DNA of 64,000 bases from PALSA-505 sp035308365. GTDB lineage: Bacteria; Actinomycetota; Actinomycetes; Streptosporangiales; Streptosporangiaceae. Both the position numbers and the translations under genes were made by a program. Location: assembly GCA_035308365.1 (NCBI GenBank), contig DATGGU010000147.1, positions 1-64,000 of the forward strand, in the 5' to 3' direction. Positions 57,568 to 64,000 of the stretch are shown here, in pieces; the first letter of the stretch is position 1, and each line of letters opens with the position of its first letter. The notes beneath the pieces were generated by a model, which saw nothing but the letters and a program-made list of their open reading frames with translations, did no database searches and was not told the DNA's origin.

Positions 57568-58288
57568 GGGTGTCTCCTTCGCCGGACGGAACGGTCAGCC
57601 TGAGGAACGCCGCCTCCAGTGCGTTGCCCGCCGGGCCGAGGTCGGCCAGCGGTCCCGCGAACCGGAGCTGTCCGGCGCTGATGATCACTATGTGGTCGGC
57701 CACCTGGGCGACCTCACTCAGCACATGGCTGGCCACGACGACCGCGTGCCCCCGGTCGGCCAGCAGCCGCAACAGCCCGCGCAGCCAGACGATGCCCGCC
57801 GGGTCGAGGCCGTTGGCCGGCTCGTCGAGCAGCAGCACACCGGGGTCGCCGAGCAGCGCGGCGGCCAGGCCCAGACGCTGCCGCATACCGAGCGAGAACT
57901 CGCGGACCCTCCGGTTGGCATCGCCGGTCAGCCCGACGTCGTCGAGCACCTCGTCCACCCGGCTGCCGGGCAGCCGGCCGGCCGCGGCGAGGACGCGCAG
58001 GTGGTCCCGGGCCCGCCGGCCCGGGTGGAACCCGGTCGCCTCCAGCAGCGCGCCGACGTGGCGGCGTGGCTCGGTCAGCTCGCGGTAGGGCACGTCCCCG
58101 ATCAGCGCATCACCCGCGGTGGGCTGGACCAGCCCGAGGATCATGCGCAACGTGGTGGTCTTCCCCGACCCGTTGGGCCCGAGGAAACCGGTGATCTTCC
58201 CGGCCGGGGCGGTGAACGACACCGCCTGCACCGCCGCCGTCCGGCCAAAGGTCTTGGTCAGCCCGCGGACCTGAACCGCTGCCGTCAC
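57551..58288 (-). CDS. ABC transporter ATP-binding protein
   Basis: An ATPase of 245 residues. Walker A GFLGPNGSGKTTTLRM (about 33-48), a Q-loop near VGALLEATGFHPGRRA, signature FSLGMRQRLGLAAALL (SLGMRQ, typical of the bacitracin/BcrA group), Walker B VLLLDEPANGLDPAGI and switch His in VVASHVLSEV. GTG 58288 is preferred over the longer frame from 58375. It is first in a three-gene operon with permease and TetR. Confidence 0.9.
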   Translation of the reverse strand: MTAAVQVRGLTKTFGRTAAVQAVSFTAPAGKITGFLGPNGSGKTTTLRMILGLVQPTAGDALIGDVPYRELTEPRRHVGALLEATGFHPGRRARDHLRVLAAAGRLPGSRVDEVLDDVGLTGDANRRVREFSLGMRQRLGLAAALLGDPGVLLLDEPANGLDPAGIVWLRGLLRLLADRGHAVVVASHVLSEVAQVADHIVIISAGQLRFAGPLADLGPAGNALEAAFLRLTVPSGEGDTRAARA

Positions 58289-58423
58289 CCCCACCTCACC
58301 CCCCACCGCACAAGCCTGCCCGTGCGTGCCGATGCGGCATCGGCACCCCCAGATGGTGGCCGGTGTCCCATCCACACCATTGCCGGTCTCGCCTCCATGG
58401 CCGTTGCTCCTTCCGTGCGCGTT

Positions 58424-58467
58424 ATGAACCTCTGTTCATGAACCTTAATTCATAAACAGAGGTTCAT
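58424..58467. promoter_or_regulatory. long inverted repeat, likely TetR operator
   Basis: atgaacctctgttcatgaa (58424-58442) pairs with 58449-58467 at 18 of 19 positions around ccttaa. Within it, gttcatgaac (58434-58443) is a perfect 10-bp palindrome. It lies in the 354-base divergent gap 58289-58642, 136 bases before the ABC ATPase start and 176 before the VOC gene. Two stacked dimer sites are likely. I see no gene in this gap. Confidence 0.7.
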
Positions 58468-58642
58468 GTGCCGTGAGGCCGGCATGTCCCTTGGCTTTCT
58501 TCGCCGGAGCAGGTCAGCGGGGTGGAAAAATTTCATCGCGGGACCGGTGAGTTCCGGTGGCCTCCGGCGTTTCATGCACGTAACCCAGCGACGGGCAGGC
58601 TGGACAGGGGCCCGGTGCGATCACTGAAGAAGGGGATCCGTC

Positions 58643-59071
58643 ATGGACTACAAGCTGGAACTGGTGCTCATCCCGGTCACCGACGTCGACCGCGCCAAGA
58701 GCTTCTATCTGGACAAGGCCGGCTTCGGCCTGAACGTCGACACCAAGATCAACGACAACATGCGGGTCGTCCAGGTCACGCCGCCCGGCTCGGCCTGCTC
58801 GATCGGCTTCGGCACCGGCATCACCTCGGCCACCCCCGGTTCGGCCCAGGGCCTGCACCTGGTGGTCAGCGATATCGTCGCCGCCCGGGCCGAGCTGGCC
58901 GGCCGGCAGGTCGAGATCAGCGAGGTGCGCCACCTGGAGTCGGGCGAGTGGGTGCAGGGGCCGCATCCGCAGCGCGGCAACTACGAGTCGTTCGCCGACT
59001 TCGCCGACCCGGACGGTAACGTCTGGGTGCTGCAGGAAGTGAACCGGGACTCCGGTCAAGGGGCGAAGTGA
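58643..59071 (+). CDS. VOC superfamily (glyoxalase-like) protein
   Basis: A protein of 142 residues made of two beta-alpha-beta-beta-beta halves. YKLELVLIPVTDVDRAKSFY opens the first half, GLHLVVSDIVAARAELAGRQ the second, and FADPDGNVWVLQEV ends it with the Glu that is normally a metal ligand. It may bind or degrade a small electrophile or antibiotic. It overlaps the sigma gene start by 4 bases (GTGA), so the two are coupled; such VOC-sigma pairs are common in actinomycetes. Confidence 0.88.
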   Translation: MDYKLELVLIPVTDVDRAKSFYLDKAGFGLNVDTKINDNMRVVQVTPPGSACSIGFGTGITSATPGSAQGLHLVVSDIVAARAELAGRQVEISEVRHLESGEWVQGPHPQRGNYESFADFADPDGNVWVLQEVNRDSGQGAK

Positions 59072-60063
59072 CCAACCAGGCCGACGCCACGGTGAGCGCC
59101 GCGATCGCGGGAGACGAGCCCGCGTTCGCGGCGCTCACCGAACGCCACCGGCGCGAGCTGCACATCCACTGTTACCGGATGCTCGCGTCCTTCGACGACG
59201 CCGAGGACGCGGTGCAGGAGACGTTCCTGCGGGCCTGGCGCGGCCGGGATGGCTTCGACGGCGACTCCCTGTTCCGCGCCTGGCTCTACCGGATCGCCAC
59301 GAACGTCTGCCTGGACATGCTGCGCCGCAGTTCGCGGCATGTGACGGCGCTGCGCTCCTACGCCGAGCTGCCCTGGCTGCAGCCCTACCCGGACCGGCTG
59401 CTCGATCAGGCCGCGCCCGGTGGCGACCAGCCGGATGTGGTGGCCGTGCAGCGGGAGACGATCGAGCTGGTCTTCCTCGCCGCCCTGCAGGTCCTGCCGC
59501 CCCGGCAGCGGGCCGCGCTGATCGCCGCCGACGTGCTCGGCTGGTCTGCCAAGGAGACGGCGTCGACCCTGGACACGAGCGTGGCCGCAGTGAACAGTGC
59601 GCTGCAGCGAGCCCGCGCCACAATGCGCGAGCACCTGCCCGAGCGGCGCGGCGAGTGGTCGGCCAGCGAGCCGAGCGCCGAGGAACGGGCGGCCCTGGCC
59701 GGGTTCATCGACGCGCACGAACGCTGCGACTTCGCGGCGGCGCTCGCGCAGGCCGCGCGGGACATCCGGGTCACCATGCCGCCGAACCCGTTCTGCTTCG
59801 AAGGCATCGAGGGGATCACCACGCTGCTGCAGCGGGCGTTCGGGCCGGACCGGGCGGGCGACTGGCGCCTGCTGCCCACCCGGGCCAACCGGATGCCGGC
59901 CGCCGCGAGCTACTTGCGCCAGCCCGGCGACAGCGAGTTCCGGGCGTTCAAGCTCGACGTGCTGCGGGTCCGCGACGGCCTGATCGCGGAGATCACCACG
60001 TTCGGCCCGGCGCTGTTCCCGGCGTTCGGCCTGCCGCAGACGCTGGACGCTACCGGGCGGTGA
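59068..60063 (+). CDS. sigma-70 family factor with SnoaL-like C-terminal domain
   Basis: A protein of 331 residues. Region 2 (about 10-80): PAFAALTERHRRELHIHCYR then EDAVQETFLRAWRGRDGF. Region 4 (about 140-195): LPPRQRAALIAADVLGWSAK then STLDTSVAAVNSALQRARAT. Residues about 210-325 are a SnoaL/NTF2-like domain that in related sigma factors controls activity in place of an anti-sigma. It resembles the SigX5/TIGR02960 group. It is co-expressed with the VOC protein. Its stop codon lies in the loop of the hairpin at 60049-60075. Confidence 0.9.
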   Translation: MTNQADATVSAAIAGDEPAFAALTERHRRELHIHCYRMLASFDDAEDAVQETFLRAWRGRDGFDGDSLFRAWLYRIATNVCLDMLRRSSRHVTALRSYAELPWLQPYPDRLLDQAAPGGDQPDVVAVQRETIELVFLAALQVLPPRQRAALIAADVLGWSAKETASTLDTSVAAVNSALQRARATMREHLPERRGEWSASEPSAEERAALAGFIDAHERCDFAAALAQAARDIRVTMPPNPFCFEGIEGITTLLQRAFGPDRAGDWRLLPTRANRMPAAASYLRQPGDSEFRAFKLDVLRVRDGLIAEITTFGPALFPAFGLPQTLDATGR

Positions 60064-60075
60064 CCGCCCGGTAGC
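60049..60075 (+). terminator. hairpin with the stop codon as its loop
   Basis: gctaccgggcgg-tga-ccgcccggtagc: a perfect 12-bp stem whose 3-base loop is the sigma gene stop codon TGA (60061-60063). It separates the sigma gene from the methyltransferase gene, which starts 9 bases later. Confidence 0.8.
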
Positions 60076-60083
60076 CTGCCCGT

Positions 60084-60839
60084 GTGGCTACCAGGCAGCA
60101 GCGGGCGACCTCGTTCGGCACGGTCGCATCCGAGTACGACCGGCTCCGGTCCGGCCCGGCGGACGAGGCGATCGGCTGGCTGCTGCCCGCCGACTGCCGG
60201 GCCGTGGTGGACGTCGGCGCCGGCACCGGCAAGCTCAGCCGGGCGCTGGCGGCCAGGGTTCCCCGGGTGACAGCCGTGGAGCCGGACCCGCGGATGCGGG
60301 CCGTGCTGGCCGTCCGCTCGCCCGGTGTCCGGGTGCTGGCCGGTACCGGCGAGGCGATCCCGTTGCCGGATGCCAGCGTGGACGGCGTGTTCGTGTCGTC
60401 CGCGTGGCACTGGATGGATCCCGCGCTGGCCATTCCCGAGATCGCCCGGGTGTTGCGCGACGGCGGCCGGTTCGGCGTGCTCGGCACCGGCGTGGACCGC
60501 GAGGCCGGCTGGCTGCCCGGGGTGCGCCGGTCACCGGATGGCGGCGAACGTGACGAAGCGTGGGACAGGCCGGGCCGCCATAAGGTCGAGCTGCCAGCGG
60601 ATGGGCTGTTCGGCAACGCCCAGCAGCGGGAGTTCACGTTCACCCGGCCGATGACCATCGACGAACTGGTGGACATGCTGGCCACCTACAGCCGGCTGAT
60701 CACCGCGACCCCGCAGGACAGGACGGCCGCGCTGGACCACGCGCGGACTGTCCTCACCGAGCGGTACGCCGGCGGCGGCGAGCTGGACGTGCCGATGCGG
60801 ACCTGGTGCTGGCGCGCGGACCGGGCCGTCCGGGGGTAG
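60084..60839 (+). CDS. class I SAM-dependent methyltransferase
   Basis: A protein of 251 residues of the Methyltransf_11/UbiE-like group. FGTVASEYDRLRSGPADEAI, motif I AVVDVGAGTGKLSRALA, VTAVEPDPRMRAVLA and VDGVFVSSAWHWMDPALAIP are in order. The substrate is unknown. It begins at GTG 60084, right after the hairpin; an upstream GTG at 60082 is out of frame. Readthrough of the hairpin or an own promoter must provide expression. Confidence 0.87.
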   Translation: MATRQQRATSFGTVASEYDRLRSGPADEAIGWLLPADCRAVVDVGAGTGKLSRALAARVPRVTAVEPDPRMRAVLAVRSPGVRVLAGTGEAIPLPDASVDGVFVSSAWHWMDPALAIPEIARVLRDGGRFGVLGTGVDREAGWLPGVRRSPDGGERDEAWDRPGRHKVELPADGLFGNAQQREFTFTRPMTIDELVDMLATYSRLITATPQDRTAALDHARTVLTERYAGGGELDVPMRTWCWRADRAVRG

Positions 60840-60980
60840 GTCCAGGACCGGCAGCGCCGCGCGCCTGGTCCGGGCGCCCAGGGAACAGCCAGGGGCAAGA
60901 TCGTGCATGTCGCGGAATCCTATGCTTAAGTAAGAGCCCCACCGTTGGTCAACGGCGACCGGAACGGAGCGGACGAGCCC

Positions 60981-62348
60981 ATGCACGAGGTTGTCACCAT
61001 CGCCACTCCCGGGCTCGGTGACCGCAGCTACCTGGTCCACGACGGCTCGAGCGGCGTCGTCGTGGACGCCCAGCGGGACATCGGCCGGTTCCTCGGGGCG
61101 GCCGACGCCGCGGGAGTCCGGATCACCCACGTCGTGGAGACCCACATCCATAACGACTACGTGACCGGGGGGTACGCGCTCGCCAAGGAGGCGGGCGCCG
61201 CCTACGTGGTCGCCGCCTCGGAAGACGTCGGTTTCGAGCGGGTACAGGCCCGTGACCACGAGACGTTCGGCGCCGGGAGCCTCGGCGTGACCCCGGTGCA
61301 CACGCCCGGCCACACGCTGGGGCACCTGTCCTACGTGCTGGCCGAGGGCAGCGGTGAGCCATTCGCGGTGTTCACCGGCGGGTCCATGCTGTTCGGCGCC
61401 GTCGGCCGCACCGACCTGATCGCCCCGGAGCTGACCGATCAGCTCACCCGGGCGCAGTACCGCTCGGTACGGCGGCTCGCCGATGAACTGCCGGATCAGG
61501 TCGCCGTCTACCCGACCCACGGCTTCGGCAGCTTCTGCTCGGCCACCCAGACCAGTGGCGAACAGTCCACCATCGGCCACGAACGGCACAGCAACGTGGC
61601 CCTGCGCGGCGGCGACGAGGACACCTTCGTCAAGGAGTTGCTGGCCGGGCTGAGCGCCTACCCGAGCTATTACGCACACATGGCCGCGGCCAACCGCGGC
61701 GGTCCACCGGCCGCCGACCTGACCCGGCCGCGGCCCGCGAGCCCGGCGGAGCTGCGGCGCCGGATCGAGGCCGGTGAGTGGGTGGTGGACCTGCGCAGCC
61801 GGCGCGCCTTCGCGGACCTGCACGTCGCGGGCACGGTCTCGGTGGAGCTCGGCGAACCGTTCGCCACCTACCTGGGCTGGGTGCTGCCGTGGGGAGCACC
61901 ACTCACGCTGATCGGCGACAGCCCGGACCAGGTGGCCGATGCCCAGCTCCAGCTCGCCAGGATCGGGGTCGAGCCGCTCGCGGCCGCTGCGACCGGACCG
62001 GTCACCGAGCTGGCCGCCGGCCGCACCGGCAGCTACCCGGTCACCGGCTTCCCGGGCCTGGCCGAGGCGTGGGGACGGGCCGGGATGGTCGTGCTCGACG
62101 TACGCCGCCCGGACGAATGGCAGGCTGGTCACCTGCCCGGCGCGCTGCACATCCCGTTCTGGGAGCTGGCCGGGCGGGCCGGCGAGGTGCCAGCGGGCCA
62201 GGTGTGGGTGCACTGCGCCAGCGGGTTCCGGGCCAGCATCGGCGCGTCGGTGCTGGCCCGTGCGGGCCGCGACGTTATCCACGTCGACGACGACTGGTCC
62301 AGCGCCGCCGGGTCCGGGCTGCCGGTCACCGACCCCGAACCGGCTTAG
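60981..62348 (+). CDS. MBL-fold hydrolase fused to two rhodanese domains
   Basis: A protein of 455 residues. The metallo-beta-lactamase domain (1-240) has THIHNDYVTGG with His55, His57 and Asp59, then HTPGHTLGHLSY and PTHGFG; this is the persulfide-dioxygenase/glyoxalase-II-like group. Two rhodanese domains follow: the first (about 255-340) lacks a catalytic Cys, the second (about 355-450) has Cys412 in VHCASGFRAS. Such fusions oxidise and transfer sulfane sulfur. ATG 60981 is used although the frame opens at 60945. The next gene encodes an MshC-like enzyme, which fits thiol metabolism. Confidence 0.9.
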   Translation: MHEVVTIATPGLGDRSYLVHDGSSGVVVDAQRDIGRFLGAADAAGVRITHVVETHIHNDYVTGGYALAKEAGAAYVVAASEDVGFERVQARDHETFGAGSLGVTPVHTPGHTLGHLSYVLAEGSGEPFAVFTGGSMLFGAVGRTDLIAPELTDQLTRAQYRSVRRLADELPDQVAVYPTHGFGSFCSATQTSGEQSTIGHERHSNVALRGGDEDTFVKELLAGLSAYPSYYAHMAAANRGGPPAADLTRPRPASPAELRRRIEAGEWVVDLRSRRAFADLHVAGTVSVELGEPFATYLGWVLPWGAPLTLIGDSPDQVADAQLQLARIGVEPLAAAATGPVTELAAGRTGSYPVTGFPGLAEAWGRAGMVVLDVRRPDEWQAGHLPGALHIPFWELAGRAGEVPAGQVWVHCASGFRASIGASVLARAGRDVIHVDDDWSSAAGSGLPVTDPEPA

Positions 62349-62447
62349 CCACAGGCAGGGCCCGCGACTAGAGCGGCGTAGGCTAGGGGCGCCTGGTCTG
62401 GACCCGGTACCACCTCACAAATCCCCGCGGCACCAGGAGAAACTACA

Positions 62448-63587
62448 GTGGAACAGCGGCAGGCAGCAGGGCTGCGGCCCGGTGTGAGGCTTGGTGGTAC
62501 TCCCCTGCACCTGGTCGGCCGGGCCCGGGTGTACGCGTGCGGTATCACCCCGTATGACGTGACCCACCTCGGGCACGCGGCCACCTATGTGTGGATCGAC
62601 GCCCTGGCCAGGGTGCTGGGGGCGGCCGGTGTCGAGGTGGTCATGTGCCGCAACGTGACCAACGTGGACGACGTGCTCACCGCGGCCGCCAGCCGGGCTG
62701 GCGAGCCCTATGACCGGTTCGCCGCCATCCAGCAGTTCTACTTCGACGGCGACATGGCCTCGCTCGGCGTGCGGCGGCCGGCCATGGAGCCGCGGGCGCA
62801 CGCCCACGTGCCGCAGGTGATCGCCCTCACGGCCGGCCTGCTGGACCGCGGTGCCGCCTACGAGGCAGCCGGGCAGGTCTACTTCCGCGGCGCGGGCATG
62901 CCCGAGCGAGCCGGGCTGGACCGGCGCACCGCGTTGGCGCTGTCCGAGGAATACGGCGACCGGCCCGGCGACCCGTTCCGTGACGACCCGTTCGACGTGC
63001 CGCTCTGGCAGTCCTCGCACGGGATGGAGCCGGCCTGGGACAGTCCATGGGGCGAGGGCAGGCCCGGCTGGCACGCCGAGTGCGCGGCGATGGCCCTGGA
63101 GGTGTTCGGCCCGGCCGTGGACGTGCAGGCCGGCGGCGCCGACCTGCGGTTCCCGCACCACGTCTATCAGGCGGCCATGGTCGAGGCGCTGACCGGCGTG
63201 GCGCCATTCGCGCGGGCCAGACTGCAGGCCGGGGTGGTCGGCGTCAAGGGCGCCAAGATGGCCAAGTCCACCGGCAACCTGGTGCTGATCAAGGACCTGC
63301 TGGCCGGCTACCCCGCGTCGGCCATCCGGATGCTCATTCTGGGCCGGCGGTGGAACGAGGACTGGGATTACGAACCCGGCGACCTGGAGCAGGCGGCTGT
63401 CAGGGTGGACCGGCTGCGGGCCTCGGCGGGCCGCAGGCCCGGTGGCGGCACCGGATCCAGTGAGGCCGCCCGGCAGGCGATCCACACCGCGCTGGCCAGC
63501 GATCTGGACGTCCCCACCGCACTGGGGATCGCCGGGGAAACCGGCGGAGAGGTGGCCCAGGAGTTCGCGGACTTCCTGGATCTATAG
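62448..63587 (+). CDS. MshC-like cysteine ligase / CysRS paralogue
   Basis: A class I synthetase core of 379 residues without a tRNA anticodon domain. Zinc ligands Cys31 (YACGITPYD), Cys212 (WHAEC) and His237/238 (FPHHVYQ); HIGH motif as THLGH (39-43); KMSKS motif as KMAKS (270-274). This fits MshC, which joins Cys to glucosaminyl-inositol in mycothiol synthesis. Differences from M. smegmatis MshC include Val239 for the Glu in FPHHEYS, and 379 rather than about 412 residues. It may be mshC itself or a paralogue. GTG 62448 has CAGGAG. It follows the MBL-rhodanese gene by 99 bases. Confidence 0.85.
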   Translation: MEQRQAAGLRPGVRLGGTPLHLVGRARVYACGITPYDVTHLGHAATYVWIDALARVLGAAGVEVVMCRNVTNVDDVLTAAASRAGEPYDRFAAIQQFYFDGDMASLGVRRPAMEPRAHAHVPQVIALTAGLLDRGAAYEAAGQVYFRGAGMPERAGLDRRTALALSEEYGDRPGDPFRDDPFDVPLWQSSHGMEPAWDSPWGEGRPGWHAECAAMALEVFGPAVDVQAGGADLRFPHHVYQAAMVEALTGVAPFARARLQAGVVGVKGAKMAKSTGNLVLIKDLLAGYPASAIRMLILGRRWNEDWDYEPGDLEQAAVRVDRLRASAGRRPGGGTGSSEAARQAIHTALASDLDVPTALGIAGETGGEVAQEFADFLDL

Positions 63588-64000
63588 GTCCACCATCTCC
63601 CGGGTGATCGCCCAGCGTTCGTGGTCTCGCCAGGCGCCGTCGATGAACAGGTAATCCGGCGAGTACCCCTCATTGCGGAAGCCGTTGCGCTTGACCAGCC
63701 GGAGGGACGCCTGGTTGCCCGGCTGGATGTTGGCCTCCAGCCGGTGCAGGCCCAGCTCGTCGAACGCGTACCGGATGACGAGGCCGAGCGCCTCGGACAT
63801 GTAACCACGGCCGGCCGTGCCGGCGAACGCCCAGTAGGCGACCGCGGCAGACTGGAACCGGCCGTACACGATGTTGTTGATGTTGAACCCGCCGGCCATG
63901 GCGCCGGACGCACGGTCGCAGACGGCCAGGCCGATGTTCACCACCGGCGGGTCGTAGCGCGTCATGAACGTGGCGAACGCCTCCGGTGTGCCCGGCAGTT
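63582..64000 (-). CDS. GNAT family N-acetyltransferase (5' partial)
   Basis: The visible part (about 139 residues) is the C-terminal portion of a RimJ/RimL-type acetyltransferase: AYWAFAGTAGRGYMSEALGL holds the acetyl-CoA loop (GxGxxxEA), and RLEANIQPGNQASLRLVKRN is the conserved end region. The frame is open through the window edge, so the ATG at 63965 is not necessarily the start. It is convergent with the MshC-like gene and overlaps it by 6 bases. It is not obviously MshD, which has two GNAT domains. Confidence 0.87.
   Translation of the reverse strand, partial: LPGTPEAFATFMTRYDPPVVNIGLAVCDRASGAMAGGFNINNIVYGRFQSAAVAYWAFAGTAGRGYMSEALGLVIRYAFDELGLHRLEANIQPGNQASLRLVKRNGFRNEGYSPDYLFIDGAWRDHERWAITREMVDL

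Overview
The window is GC-rich DNA from an actinomycete, probably a soil-dwelling, spore-forming type. The evidence is GTG/TTG starts, near-universal G/C third positions, F420-type oxidoreductases, a mycothiol-ligase-like protein, a 20S proteasome beta subunit, pfam04672-type methyltransferases and many secreted hydrolases. Two of the secreted proteases belong to acid-active families (S53 sedolisin, G1 eqolisin), which hints at a mildly acidic habitat (inference). There are no rRNA or tRNA genes, CRISPR arrays or intact insertion sequences.

Layout. 1-2.1 kb: end of a PLP decarboxylase plus an alpha/beta hydrolase. 2.3-5.6 kb: a pfam04672 methyltransferase downstream of an NB-ARC/TPR STAND protein. 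5.9-9.3 kb: an NCS1 permease, then a Rieske-fusion protein behind a SoxR-like promoter. 9.4-11.8 kb: an operon of an exported PQQ-type propeller and an F420 oxidoreductase. 11.9-16 kb: small secreted and hypothetical genes among broken gene remnants. 16.1-21.6 kb: a TetR-controlled MFS exporter with downstream NAD(P)-binding protein, aldo/keto reductase, threonine dehydratase-like enzyme and a small membrane protein. 21.7-23.2 kb: a LysR remnant and a DUF433/PIN-like toxin-antitoxin pair. 23.3-27.7 kb: a cysteine desulfurase-like enzyme, a cupin, a small secreted protein and an S53 protease with a lectin-like propeller. 27.8-32.2 kb: an ECF sigma/ABC transporter operon. 32.4-39.0 kb: an ornithine cyclodeaminase homologue, a giant GH92 enzyme with a C-terminal propeller, a phosphotransferase and a SorC-type regulator, all on the minus strand.

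39.2-41.9 kb: a methyltransferase, a decapitated ABC ATPase that keeps its operator, and a hypothetical gene divergent from an orphan proteasome beta subunit with an SOS-box-like palindrome between them. 42.2-49.8 kb: chitinase (GH18), GNAT, XRE/cupin regulator, IolC-like aldolase, UBP zinc finger, GDSL lipase, G1 peptidase and GH16 glucanase. 50-53.8 kb: a PPOX/F420 enzyme and a STAND ATPase with about 14 WD40 repeats. 53.9-58.3 kb: RNase HI, an EthA-like monooxygenase and an ABC-TetR operon. 58.6-60.8 kb: a VOC protein, a SnoaL-type sigma factor and a methyltransferase. 61-64 kb: an MBL-rhodanese protein, an MshC-like ligase and a truncated-by-edge GNAT.

The most promising unexplained units are the SoxR-box-driven Rieske fusion, the orphan PrcB with its divergent partner, the sigma/ABC operon that has no anti-sigma gene, and the two STAND proteins.
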